This document shows, one piece after another, positions 29,683 through 37,905 of a stretch of 64,000 bases of DNA; positions within the stretch are counted from its first letter, which is position 1; every line of letters begins with the position of its first letter. Position numbers and translations under genes: made by a program. Source of the stretch: Streptomyces sp. CB02366 (lineage in GTDB: Bacteria; Actinomycetota; Actinomycetes; Streptomycetales; Streptomycetaceae); NCBI RefSeq assembly GCF_001905905.1, contig NZ_LIVT01000003.1, forward strand, positions 883,001 to 947,000. The letters are read 5' to 3'. Under the pieces are notes generated by a model. That model was not told the origin of the DNA. It did no database searches and worked only from the letters and a program-made list of their open reading frames with translations.

Positions 29683-29771
29683 TTATCCACAGGGCGTGTG
29701 GATGACGCACCAGATGCTGTGGACAACCCCGCTGAACCTGTGCACGGACCGGGGGACAGCACTGTGGACAA
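29683..29771. promoter_or_regulatory. DnaA-box cluster upstream of dnaB (four boxes)
   Basis: Boxes are TTATCCACA at 29683-29691, TGTGGATGA at 29697-29705 (one mismatch), TGTGGACAA at 29718-29726 and TGTGGACAA at 29763-29771. The first points right and the others left. They fall within 89 bases in the dnaB/MATE divergent region, about 33 kb from dnaA. DnaA bound here could regulate dnaB or titrate DnaA. Confidence 0.82.
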
Positions 29772-29922
29772 ACTCATAGCGACAGGGATCCAACTACCCT
29801 GACCTGGGGTTTCTCCATCCACTGACTGTGGGGGAGAAAAACTTTCGCCTTCCTTTCAAGATCACCTCGAACGGCGCGACGAGAAGGCTCCACCGAGGAC
29901 AGAAGTAAGGGCCAAAGATAGA

Positions 29923-29959
29923 TTGCATGTCTTACCTGTGGAAGATTAGATTGACCCCA
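29923..29959 (+). promoter_or_regulatory. Candidate promoter giving a leaderless MATE message
   Basis: TTGCAT (29923-29928) and TAGATT (29947-29952) are spaced by 18 bases, as for a housekeeping promoter. Initiation about seven bases past the -10 would fall on the ATG at 29959, and no ribosome site is present. TAGATTG occurs twice, 28 bases apart (29919-29925 and 29947-29953), which could be a regulator site. Confidence 0.5.
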
Positions 29960-31296
29960 TGAACCAGGCTCCTGCGACCCCGAAGAACGGCCGTCGACGG
30001 CACGACCGCGAGATCATCGCCCTCGCCGTCCCGGCGTTCGGCGCTCTCGTCGCCGAGCCTCTGTTCGTGATGGTCGACAGCGCCGTCGTCGGCCACCTCG
30101 GCACCCCGCAGCTGGCTGGCCTCGGCATCGCCGCGGCACTCCTGATGACCGCGGTGAGCATCTTCGTCTTCCTGGCCTACGCGACGACCGCTGCCGTCGC
30201 CCGCCGCGTCGGGGCGGGCGACCTCCCTGCCGCCATCCGTCAGGGAATGGACGGTATCTGGCTCGCCCTCCTGCTCGGAGCGGTCGTCGTCGCCGCCGCG
30301 ATGCCGACCGCCCCCTGGCTCGTCGACGTCTTCGGCGCGTCGGACACCGCGGCCCCCTACGCCATCACCTATCTGAGGATTTCCGTCCTCGGCATCCCGG
30401 CCATGCTCGTCGTCCTCGCCGCCACCGGTGTCCTGCGCGGTCTCCAGGACACCCGCACCCCGCTGTACGTGGCCATCGGCGGTTTCACGGCGAACGCCAT
30501 CCTCAATGTGACCCTCGTCTACGGCGCCGGGCTCGGCATCGCCGGATCCGCCTGGGGAACGGTAATCGCCCAGGCGGCCATGGCGGCCGCCTATCTCATC
30601 GTGGTGATCCGCGGGGCACGGAAGCACGGCGCCTCCCTGCGTCCCGACGCGGCCGGTATCAGGGCCAGCGCACGGGCCGGTGTGCCCCTGTTGATCAGGA
30701 CCCTCTCGCTGCGCGCCGTCCTGATGATCGCCACCGCCGTCGCCGCCCGACTCGGGGACGTCGACATCGCCGCGCACCAGATCATCCTTTCCCTCTGGAG
30801 CCTGACCGCCTTCGCTCTCGACGCCATCGCCATCGCCGGACAGGCGATCATCGGCCGCTATCTGGGGGCGAACGACGAGAAGGGCGCACGCGAGGCATGC
30901 CGTCGCATGGTCGAGTGGGGCATCGGCTGCGGCATCGTGCTCGGCGTCCTGATCGTGCTCGCCCGTCCGCTGTTCATTCCGCTCTTCACGAGCGACCCCT
31001 CGGTGAAGGATGCCCTGCTCCCCGCCCTTCTGGTGGTGGCCGTCTCCCAGCCGATCGCCGGCGTGGTCTTCGTCCTGGACGGCGTACTGATGGGTGCCGG
31101 CGACGGCCGCTACCTCGCCTGGGCGATGCTGGTGACGCTCGCCGTCTTCGCACCTGTCGCGCTCCTGGTGCCCGTCCTGGGCGGTGGGCTCACCGCTCTC
31201 TGGTGGGCGATGACGCTGATGATGGCCGTCCGCCTCATCACGCTCTGGGTACGCGCCCGCTCGGGCCGGTGGGTCGTCACCGGAGCAACACGCTGA
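29959..31296 (+). CDS. MATE-family efflux transporter (DinF-like)
   Basis: A 445-residue membrane protein with twelve predicted helices. LAVPAFGALVAEPLFVMVDSAVVGHLG and GVLRGLQDTRTPL are typical of the DinF branch of MATE exporters, which use a cation gradient to expel drugs or other organic compounds. The second half repeats the fold and includes AHQIILSLWSL. It is divergent from dnaB and followed by a palindrome that should act as terminator. Confidence 0.92.
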   Translation: MNQAPATPKNGRRRHDREIIALAVPAFGALVAEPLFVMVDSAVVGHLGTPQLAGLGIAAALLMTAVSIFVFLAYATTAAVARRVGAGDLPAAIRQGMDGIWLALLLGAVVVAAAMPTAPWLVDVFGASDTAAPYAITYLRISVLGIPAMLVVLAATGVLRGLQDTRTPLYVAIGGFTANAILNVTLVYGAGLGIAGSAWGTVIAQAAMAAAYLIVVIRGARKHGASLRPDAAGIRASARAGVPLLIRTLSLRAVLMIATAVAARLGDVDIAAHQIILSLWSLTAFALDAIAIAGQAIIGRYLGANDEKGAREACRRMVEWGIGCGIVLGVLIVLARPLFIPLFTSDPSVKDALLPALLVVAVSQPIAGVVFVLDGVLMGAGDGRYLAWAMLVTLAVFAPVALLVPVLGGGLTALWWAMTLMMAVRLITLWVRARSGRWVVTGATR

Positions 31297-31297
31297 C

Positions 31298-31345
31298 CGT
31301 GAAACGGGCGGTCTGTTTCACGTGAAACAGACCGCCCGTTTCACG
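31298..31345 (+). terminator. 48-bp perfect palindrome terminator containing parS
   Basis: Two 24-base arms are exactly complementary, beginning two bases after the MATE stop codon. The central 14 bp form a full parS. The two ends are half parS sites, and the right end is completed by a second full parS at 31338-31351. As RNA it forms a very strong hairpin. Confidence 0.75.
31315..31328. other. parS site (copy 4)
   Basis: A perfect GTTTCACGTGAAAC at the centre of the 48-bp palindrome after the MATE gene. Copy 5 starts 23 bases further right. Confidence 0.95.
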
Positions 31346-31351
31346 TGAAAC
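31338..31351. other. parS site (copy 5)
   Basis: A perfect GTTTCACGTGAAAC forming a closely spaced pair with copy 4. Its left half belongs to the right arm of the 48-bp palindrome. Confidence 0.95.
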
Positions 31352-31354
31352 ACC

Positions 31355-31389
31355 AGGAAGGGCCGCACCCAGAGGGTGCGGCCCTTCCT
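31355..31389 (-). terminator. Terminator after rplI
   Basis: A 16-bp perfect stem with a three-base loop ends the leftward rpsF-ssb-rpsR-rplI operon, 22 bases past the rplI stop. Confidence 0.85.
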
Positions 31390-31410
31390 CAGCTCGGACG
31401 AGCTCTGCCC

Positions 31411-31857
31411 TTAGGCAGCGACGACCTCGACTCCGAGGGTCGCAGCGACCTCGGGGTGCAGACGGACGGACACCTGGTGTCCGCCGAGCGTCTTGATCGG
31501 CGAACCGAGCTCGACGCGACGCTTGTCGACGTCGGGACCACCGGCAGCCTTGATCGCCGAGGCGATGTCGGCCGGGGTCACGGAGCCGAAGAGACGGCCG
31601 GCGTCGCCGGAGCGAACGGCCAGACGAACCTTCACACCCTCGAGCTTGGCCTTGATCTCGTTGGCCTGCTCGATCGTCGCGATCTCGTGGATCTTGCGGG
31701 CGCGGCGGATCTGCGCCACGTCCTTCTCGCCGCCCTTGGTCCAGCGGATGGCGAAGCCACGCGGAACCAGGTAGTTGCGGGCGTACCCGTCCTTGACGTC
31801 GACGACGTCGCCGGCGGCACCGAGGCCGGAGACCTCGTGGGTGAGGATGATCTTCAT
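31411..31857 (-). CDS. rplI: 50S ribosomal protein L9
   Basis: 148 residues. The N-terminal domain [30 protein letters not shown] is diagnostic; the long helix and C-terminal rRNA-binding domain ([11 protein letters not shown]) follow. L9 binds 23S rRNA at the base of the L1 stalk and helps reading-frame fidelity. Last gene of the rpsF operon, 18 bases after rpsR. Confidence 0.97.
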   Translation of the reverse strand: MKIILTHEVSGLGAAGDVVDVKDGYARNYLVPRGFAIRWTKGGEKDVAQIRRARKIHEIATIEQANEIKAKLEGVKVRLAVRSGDAGRLFGSVTPADIASAIKAAGGPDVDKRRVELGSPIKTLGGHQVSVRLHPEVAATLGVEVVAA

Positions 31858-31875
31858 GCTGTTGTCACCCTTCCC

Positions 31876-32112
31876 TTATCGCGCGGTGGACGTGTAGGGC
31901 AGCAGCGCCATCTCACGGCTGTTCTTGACTGCCGTGGCGACGTCACGCTGGTGCTGCGTGCAGTTGCCGGTGACGCGGCGGGCACGGATCTTGCCGCGGT
32001 CGGAAATGAACTTCCGCAGCATGTTCGTGTCCTTGTAGTCCACGTACTGGGTCTTGTCCTTGCAGAACGCGCAGACCTTCTTCTTAGGCTTGCGCACAGG
32101 CGGCTTCGCCAT
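31876..32112 (-). CDS. rpsR: 30S ribosomal protein S18, zinc-ribbon type
   Basis: 78 residues. [11 protein letters not shown] and a later NCTQHQR supply the Cys residues of the zinc-binding (C+) form of S18; streptomycetes usually encode a second, cysteine-free paralogue elsewhere for zinc starvation. S18 pairs with S6 on the 30S platform. It lies between ssb and rplI in the operon. Confidence 0.96.
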   Translation of the reverse strand: MAKPPVRKPKKKVCAFCKDKTQYVDYKDTNMLRKFISDRGKIRARRVTGNCTQHQRDVATAVKNSREMALLPYTSTAR

Positions 32113-32154
32113 GGTGTTTCTCCTGTGTGATCAAGAAGTGGGGTACGAGCCGCC

Positions 32155-32760
32155 CTAGAAGGGAGGCTCGTCCGAGTAGCCGCCGCCGGAGGACGAGCCG
32201 CCGGAACCGCCGGAGCTTCCGCCCCAGCCGCCCCCGCCGCCCTGCTGTCCTCCGGCCTGGCCGCCGGTCGCCCACGGGTCGTCGGCGGGTGCACCGCCGC
32301 CGCCCTGCTGGCCACCGCCACCGGGACCGCCGCCCCAGTTGCCGCCACCCTGCTGGCCGCCGCCGTATCCACCCTGGCCGCCCTGGCCACCGCGACCGGT
32401 GGTCTTGGTGACCTTGGCCGTGGCGTTCTTGAGGCTGGGGCCGACTTCCTCGACGTCCAGCTCGTAGACCGTGCGCTTGACGCCCTCACGGTCCTCGTAC
32501 GACCGCTGCTTCAACCGGCCCTGCACGACGACGCGCATGCCTCGCTGAAGCGATTCCGCGACGTTCTCCGCCGCCTGACGCCAGACCGAGCAGGTGAGGA
32601 ACAGGCCTTCGCCGTCCTTCCACTCATTGGTCTGCCGGTCGAAGATGCGGGGAGTGGACGCGACACGGAACTTCGCGACCGCCGCACCGGACGGGGTGAA
32701 GCGCAGCTCGGGGTCGTCGACGAGATTGCCGACGACCGTGATGACGGTCTCGCCTGCCAT
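32155..32760 (-). CDS. ssb: Single-stranded DNA-binding protein
   Basis: 201 residues. The OB fold (about residues 1-110) includes [13 protein letters not shown] and [14 protein letters not shown] long glycine/glutamine-rich linker follows and the acidic tip ends DEPPF, which docks replication partners. It is the essential SSB, encoded between rpsF and rpsR as in most bacteria. Confidence 0.97.
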   Translation of the reverse strand: MAGETVITVVGNLVDDPELRFTPSGAAVAKFRVASTPRIFDRQTNEWKDGEGLFLTCSVWRQAAENVAESLQRGMRVVVQGRLKQRSYEDREGVKRTVYELDVEEVGPSLKNATAKVTKTTGRGGQGGQGGYGGGQQGGGNWGGGPGGGGQQGGGGAPADDPWATGGQAGGQQGGGGGWGGSSGGSGGSSSGGGYSDEPPF

Positions 32761-32834
32761 GGGTGAACCTCTCGGCGGGGATTGCTTCTGGCTGCTTGCT
32801 GCTACTCGGACCCGAGAACCGCTGAGTCAGAGAC

Positions 32835-33125
32835 TCAGTGGGCTTCGGGACGGAGGACCTTGGTCCGGAGGACCGACTCGTTCAGGTTCATCTGGCGGTC
32901 GAGCTCCTTGACGACCGCAGGCTCGGCCTGCAGGTCGATGACCGAGTAGATGCCCTCGGGCTTCTTCTTGATCTCGTAGGCGAGCCGACGACGGCCCCAG
33001 GTGTCGACCTTCTCCACCTTTCCGTTGCCCTCACGGACGACGGAGAGGAAGTTCTCGATCAGCGGGGAGACTGCTCGCTCCTCGAGATCGGGGTCGAGGA
33101 TGACCATCACCTCGTAGTGACGCAT
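32835..33125 (-). CDS. rpsF: 30S ribosomal protein S6
   Basis: 96 residues from [19 protein letters not shown] to the [10 protein letters not shown] end. S6 forms a pair with S18 on the 30S subunit. ATG 33125 follows a strong AAAGGAGGTGGG ribosome site; the longer open frame upstream is the leader. First gene of rpsF-ssb-rpsR-rplI. Confidence 0.97.
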   Translation of the reverse strand: MRHYEVMVILDPDLEERAVSPLIENFLSVVREGNGKVEKVDTWGRRRLAYEIKKKPEGIYSVIDLQAEPAVVKELDRQMNLNESVLRTKVLRPEAH

Positions 33126-33153
33126 GTGGAACCCACCTCCTTTGGACTCAGCG

Positions 33154-33172
33154 GCCACGGTCGTTCCGTGGC
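33154..33172 (-). promoter_or_regulatory. Hairpin in the rpsF leader
   Basis: A perfect seven-bp stem, GCCACGG with CCGTGGC, and a five-base loop lie 28 bases before rpsF. S6:S18 binding to its own leader is known in many bacteria, so this is a candidate feedback element. The match to the published motif is not established. Confidence 0.3.
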
Positions 33173-33338
33173 AGGAGGGTCGTGATGCGTGATGCAACGG
33201 CGTCCCCGAGGAGAACACCCGGCACTGACAATCCGCTCCCGAACGATCCCGGGTCGGGGGTTCGGGGAGGGGGTCGCCGTGCTGGCCTGGGCAGACACCG
33301 GTGCAGACCGTACAGACTACCCGTAGACCGGCCTCCGG

Positions 33339-33366
33339 TTGAAATCAGGAGCTCAGAGGGCACAAT
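33339..33366 (+). promoter_or_regulatory. Candidate housekeeping promoter
   Basis: TTGAAA at 33339-33344 and CACAAT at 33361-33366, spaced by 16 bases, precede the small membrane protein gene at 33455. The rest of the 33126-33454 gap holds the rpsF leader and no gene. Confidence 0.45.
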
Positions 33367-33454
33367 CGAGACAGATGCGGTGTGAGAGGCGCTACATCCG
33401 CCGAGGCGGGAGCGCCGGATTCCCCCGCCCACCCGTCCGGCCAGGAGGTACTCC

Positions 33455-33796
33455 ATGGCACAGACCATCCGCCCCGCAGGTTCCCGGCCCGCCACCGGCC
33501 GTCCGGCCACCGGTTCGCTCTTCGCCACGGACGGCAGGCCGCACCCCGTCCAGGACGTCCTGATGGTGGTGACCGGGGTGCTCGGCATCCTCGCGTTCGT
33601 CACGGCGATGTTCCACCACCTGCACCTGATCAGCTCCTGGGCGGGGCTCGTCGGGATTCTGACCGGCCTCTACGGCCAGTACATCTCGAAGACCACTTGG
33701 GAGAGGTTCGCCCTGATCATGGGCATCGGGGCCTCCGCGGTCGGCTTCTACCTCGGCATGGCCCACGGGGGCCTCTTCGGCGGCGTGATCACCTGA
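33455..33796 (+). CDS. Small membrane protein of unknown function
   Basis: A 113-residue protein. A basic, proline/threonine-rich N-terminus is followed by three hydrophobic segments: VLMVVTGVLGILAFVTAMF, ISSWAGLVGILTGLYGQYI and FALIMGIGASAVGFYLGMA. I do not recognise a characterised family. ATG 33455 has a good CAGGAGG site seven bases upstream. Confidence 0.7.
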   Translation: MAQTIRPAGSRPATGRPATGSLFATDGRPHPVQDVLMVVTGVLGILAFVTAMFHHLHLISSWAGLVGILTGLYGQYISKTTWERFALIMGIGASAVGFYLGMAHGGLFGGVIT

Positions 33797-33982
33797 CCGG
33801 CCCACCGGCCGGCGTCGCGGCCGGATCGCGGGCCGGTACGGGCGCCCGGGCACGCCCGCACCGGCCCGTCGCGCTTTCCGGCCCCCCGGGGCCAGGCCGG
33901 GCGGGCCTCGGTCACAGTAGGCTTCGGCGCGAGAGCCGGAGCCCCTGACCGATGGGGACACACCTGCCGAGGAGCGCCCCGC

Positions 33983-35101
33983 ATGAGCCTGACCCTGAGG
34001 ACCATCAGCCGAGAGCAGCATCTGGCATACATCCAGAGTCTGCCCTCGGCCAGTCACTGCCAGGTTCCGGCGTGGGCTGACGTGAAGACCGAATGGCGCT
34101 CGGAGAACCTCGGCTGGTTCGACCGGGACGGCCAGATGGTCGGCGCGGGACTCGTCCTGTACCGCCAGCTCCCCAAGATCAAGCGCTACCTGGCCTACCT
34201 CCCCGAGGGGCCGGTCATCAACTGGTACGCGCCGAATCTGGACGACTGGCTCCAGCCGATGCTCGCCCACCTGAAGCAGCAGGGCGCCTTCTCCGTGAAG
34301 ATGGGCCCCCCGGTGGTCATCCGCCGCTGGGACGCGGCGGCCATCAAGTCCGGCATCCAGGACCCCGACGTGAAGCGCCTGCGCGACGTCGAGGCCACCC
34401 ACATCGAGCCGCGCGCCTTCGAGGTCGCCGACCGGCTGCGGAAGATGGGCTGGCAGCAGGGCGAGGACGGCGGCGCCGGATTCGGGGATGTACAGCCCCG
34501 CTACGTCTTCCAGGTACCGCTGGCCAACCGCTCCCTGGAGGACGTGCTCAAGGGTTTCAACCAGCTGTGGCGCCGCAACATCAAGAAGGCCGACAAGGCC
34601 GGCGTCGAGGTCGTCCAGGGCGGCTACGAGGACCTGGCCGAGTGGCAGCGGCTGTACGAGATCACCGCGGTACGCGACCGCTTCCGGCCGCGCCCCCTCT
34701 CGTACTTCCAGCGCATGTGGACCGTCCTCAACTCCGAGGACCCCAACCGGATGCGGCTCTACTTCGCCCGGCACAACGGCGTGAACCTCTCCGCGGCCAC
34801 CATGCTCGTCGTCGGCGGACACGTCTGGTACTCCTACGGCGCCTCCGACAACATCGGCCGCGAGGTCCGGCCGTCCAACGCGATGCAGTGGCGCATGCTG
34901 CGCGACAGCTACGCGATGGGCGCCACCGTCTACGACCTGCGCGGCATCAGCGACTCGCTGGACGAGACCGACCACCTCTTCGGTCTGATCCAGTTCAAGG
35001 TCGGCACCGGCGGCGAGGCCGTCGAGTACGTCGGCGAGTGGGACTTCCCGCTCAACAAACTCCTCCACAAGGCGCTCGACATCTACATGTCGCGCCGCTG
35101 A
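33983..35101 (+). CDS. femX: FemX, lipid II glycyltransferase
   Basis: A 372-residue FemABX-type aminoacyl transferase with two GNAT folds. It should add the first glycine of the cross-bridge to the LL-diaminopimelate of lipid II, using glycyl-tRNA, at the inner face of the membrane. S. coelicolor FemX is known to be essential in this role. Family features include YLAYLPEGPVINWY, LWRRNIKKADKAGV and the late DLRGISDSLDETDHLFGLIQFK. The racemase-like gene begins 79 bases later and is probably co-transcribed. Confidence 0.92.
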   Translation: MSLTLRTISREQHLAYIQSLPSASHCQVPAWADVKTEWRSENLGWFDRDGQMVGAGLVLYRQLPKIKRYLAYLPEGPVINWYAPNLDDWLQPMLAHLKQQGAFSVKMGPPVVIRRWDAAAIKSGIQDPDVKRLRDVEATHIEPRAFEVADRLRKMGWQQGEDGGAGFGDVQPRYVFQVPLANRSLEDVLKGFNQLWRRNIKKADKAGVEVVQGGYEDLAEWQRLYEITAVRDRFRPRPLSYFQRMWTVLNSEDPNRMRLYFARHNGVNLSAATMLVVGGHVWYSYGASDNIGREVRPSNAMQWRMLRDSYAMGATVYDLRGISDSLDETDHLFGLIQFKVGTGGEAVEYVGEWDFPLNKLLHKALDIYMSRR

Positions 35102-35180
35102 TCGGCTTCACCGCACCTCCGGGCGTCCCCTCGTCCGTTCTTCGATCCACCGCAGCCACCAGAAAGGTTCCGGGCCGGCC

Positions 35181-36212
35181 ATGGCGCTCTCCCTCTACGT
35201 CGACACCGCGCGCTGGCGGGCGCACCAGAAGTCCGTGATCGACCAGTTCCCCGGTCTCGTACCCGTCTGCAAGGGCAACGGCTACGGGTTCGGCCACGAG
35301 CGTCTCGCGGACGAGACGATCCGCTTCGGGGCCGACACCCTGGCGGTCGGGACGACCTACGAGGCGGCCCGGATCAAGGACTGGTTCAGCGGCGACCTGC
35401 TCGTCCTCACGCCGTTCCGCCGCGGTGAGGAGCCCGTACCGCTCCCGGACCGCGTCGTCCGGTCCGTCTCCTCCGTCGACGGGGTGCACGCCCTGGTGGG
35501 CGCGCGGGTCGTCATCGAGTGCATGAGCTCGATGAAGCGGCACGGCGTCAAGGAGGAAGAGCTCGGGCTGCTGCACGCGGCGATCGAGGACGTCCGCCTC
35601 GAAGGCTTCGCCCTGCACCTCCCGTTGGACCGCACCGACGGGTCCGACGCCGTCGAGGAGGTCATAGGCTGGATGGACCGGCTGCGGGCGGCCCGGCTGC
35701 CGCTGCACACCATGTTCGTCAGCCACCTGCGCGCCGAGGAACTGGCCCGGCTCCAGCAGCAGTTCCCCCAGACCCGGTTCCGCGCCCGTATCGGCACCCG
35801 GCTCTGGCTCGGCGACCACGAGGCCACCGAGTACCGGGGCGCGGTCCTGGACGTCACCCCCGTCGTCAAGGGCGACCGGTTCGGCTACCGCCAGCAGAAG
35901 GCCGCGTCCGACGGCTGGCTGGTCGTCGTGGCCGGCGGCACGTCCCACGGCGTGGGCCTGGAGGCGCCCAAGGCGCTGCACGGCGTGATGCCGCGGGCCA
36001 AAGGCGTCGCCCGCGCGGGCCTGGCCACCGTCAACCGCAACCTGTCGCCGTTCGTCTGGGCGGGCAAGCAGCGCTGGTTCGCCGAGCCGCCGCACATGCA
36101 GGTGTCGATCCTGTTCGTGCCCTCGGACGCCCAGGAGCCGCGGGTCGGTGACGAGCTCGTCGCCCACCTGCGCCACACGACCACCCAGTACGACCGGCTC
36201 GTCGACCGCTGA
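35181..36212 (+). CDS. Alanine-racemase-like PLP enzyme
   Basis: A 343-residue fold-type III PLP protein. The PLP lysine is Lys31 in VCKGNGYGFG, and the C-terminal beta domain is present (MQVSILFVP, VGDELVAHLR). It is shorter than typical alanine racemase (about 370-390 residues) and lacks the strict catalytic-tyrosine context, so the substrate is uncertain. Its place behind femX points to peptidoglycan amino-acid supply. ATG 35181 lies after AGAAAGG. Confidence 0.82.
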   Translation: MALSLYVDTARWRAHQKSVIDQFPGLVPVCKGNGYGFGHERLADETIRFGADTLAVGTTYEAARIKDWFSGDLLVLTPFRRGEEPVPLPDRVVRSVSSVDGVHALVGARVVIECMSSMKRHGVKEEELGLLHAAIEDVRLEGFALHLPLDRTDGSDAVEEVIGWMDRLRAARLPLHTMFVSHLRAEELARLQQQFPQTRFRARIGTRLWLGDHEATEYRGAVLDVTPVVKGDRFGYRQQKAASDGWLVVVAGGTSHGVGLEAPKALHGVMPRAKGVARAGLATVNRNLSPFVWAGKQRWFAEPPHMQVSILFVPSDAQEPRVGDELVAHLRHTTTQYDRLVDR

Positions 36213-36228
36213 GCCGACCGCCCCGGGG

Positions 36229-37728
36229 TCAGCCGTCCCGGGTGGGCGCCGCGTCCCGCTCCACCTGCGGGCCGGTGACCGCCGGGGGCCCGGGGACAGG
36301 GGCTTCGGACGCCAGCACGAACGCGTCCGGAGCCCCGTCGAGCACACCGCCCGCCGGGTCGTCCGCCCCGTCGGCGCGCACCGGATCCCCCTCCGGCCGG
36401 AGGACGTCCCGGACGACCAGTGCGCACAGATACAGCGTGCCCAGCAGGTGCAGGGCGATCGCGACCTGGTAGCCCTCCTGCGGCAGCCCTTGGTGCTTGT
36501 CGCCGTCACTGGTGTAGGCGAGGTAGAACCAGATACCGAGGAAGTACATGACCTCGCAGGCCTGCCAGATGAGGAAGTCGCGCCAGCGAGGCCGGGCCAG
36601 GACGGCCAGCGGGATCAGCCAGAGCACGTACTGCGGTGAGTAGACCTTGTTCGTCAGGACGAACGCGGCGACCACCAGGAACGCCAGCTGGGCGAAGCGC
36701 GGTCTGCGGGCCGCGGAGAGCGCCAGCCCGGCGATGCCGGCGCAGAACACGACCATCAGGACGACCGACGCCGTGTTGACCGTCTCCACGTCGATGGGCT
36801 TGCCGGTGCGCTGCGTGATGACCAGCCAGAACGACCCGAAATCGATGGGCCGCTCCTGGCTGAAGGTGTAGAACTTCCGCCATCCCTCGGGGGCGAGGAC
36901 CATCACCGGCAGGTTCACCACGAGCCAGGCCGCCCCCGCGCCCAGCAGCGCCGTCCCGAAGGCGCGCCACCTGGCCGCCCGCCAGCAGAGCACCAGGAGC
37001 GGGCCCAGCAGCAGGACGGGGTAGAGCTTGGCGGCCGTGGCCAGGCCGATGAGGACGCCGAACGCGAGCGCCCGGCCCCGGGACCACATGAGCATCGCCG
37101 CGGCCGTCAGCGCGACGGCCAGCAGATCCCAGTTGATGGTCGCGGTGAGGGCGAACGCGGGGGCCAGCGCGACCAGAAGGCCGTCCCAGGGGCGGCGGCG
37201 TTGCGTACGGACGGTGCACACCGCGATGACGACCGCACAGACCATCAGCATGCCCGCGTTGACCATCCAGTACATCTGCTCGCGCTGCTGGATCGGGTCG
37301 TTGTCGGGCGTCAGCGTCAGCCAGGACGCCACCTGCATGAACACCCCGGTCAGCACGGGGTACTCCAGGTACTGCATGTCGCCGCTCAGCCGGTCGAAGT
37401 ACGGCACGAGCCCGTCGGCGAACCCGCGGCCCAGGAAGAGGTGGGGGATGTCGGAGTAGCAAGCGTGCGTGTACTGCGAGGTGGCCCCCCGGAACCAGGC
37501 CCATTCGTAACAGGGGATCTTCTGCACCATGCCGAGGGCGAACATCCCGATCATGACCAGCGCGACGACGCGCACGGGGGTGAGCGGACCGTCGCCCAGT
37601 CGCGCCCAGCGCCCCGCCCGGCCGCCGAACAGCTCGCTGCCGGCCGCCGCGACCTCGTCCTGGTCGGTGGGCCGCACGACGGTCCGGTCCTGGTCCACGC
37701 TCGTCTCTTCCGCGCTGTGGCTTGGCAT
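36229..37728 (-). CDS. GT87-type polyprenyl-phosphate-dependent mannosyltransferase
   Basis: A 499-residue polytopic protein with about eleven helices. The early loop has the acidic FADGLVPYFDRL stretch, and NWDLLAVALTAAAML plus GLATAAKLYPVLLLGPLL are typical of the GT87 (DUF2029) family, which moves mannose from a lipid carrier on the outer face of the membrane. The Pro/Ala-rich C-terminal 60 residues are cytoplasmic. ATG 37728 has AGGA eight bases upstream; earlier ATGs do not. It may modify wall or membrane glycans. Confidence 0.82.
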   Translation of the reverse strand: MPSHSAEETSVDQDRTVVRPTDQDEVAAAGSELFGGRAGRWARLGDGPLTPVRVVALVMIGMFALGMVQKIPCYEWAWFRGATSQYTHACYSDIPHLFLGRGFADGLVPYFDRLSGDMQYLEYPVLTGVFMQVASWLTLTPDNDPIQQREQMYWMVNAGMLMVCAVVIAVCTVRTQRRRPWDGLLVALAPAFALTATINWDLLAVALTAAAMLMWSRGRALAFGVLIGLATAAKLYPVLLLGPLLVLCWRAARWRAFGTALLGAGAAWLVVNLPVMVLAPEGWRKFYTFSQERPIDFGSFWLVITQRTGKPIDVETVNTASVVLMVVFCAGIAGLALSAARRPRFAQLAFLVVAAFVLTNKVYSPQYVLWLIPLAVLARPRWRDFLIWQACEVMYFLGIWFYLAYTSDGDKHQGLPQEGYQVAIALHLLGTLYLCALVVRDVLRPEGDPVRADGADDPAGGVLDGAPDAFVLASEAPVPGPPAVTGPQVERDAAPTRDG

Positions 37729-37817
37729 GCCGCACATCCTGCCGTACGGGGCTGTGCCCGGGGGGAGCACCGCTCCGGGCACAGCGGGGAGAGCTCCCGG
37801 GGCCCCGCACCGTCCGA

Positions 37818-37867
37818 ACGCGGCGAGGGCCGCCGTGCCCGGGTGGGTACGGCGGCCCTCGCCGCGT
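37818..37867 (-). terminator. Terminator after the penicillin-binding protein gene
   Basis: A perfect 19-bp stem with a 12-base loop lies 39 bases past the PBP stop. It is among the strongest hairpins in the window. Confidence 0.85.
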
Positions 37868-37905
37868 CGTGGGACCGGCCCGGGGGTGCCGGGCCGGTGG
37901 CCCGG

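Noticed and set aside
29739..29747. TGTGCACGG as a fifth DnaA box before dnaB
   Set aside because: Too many mismatches to TTGTCCACA; it was left out of the cluster.
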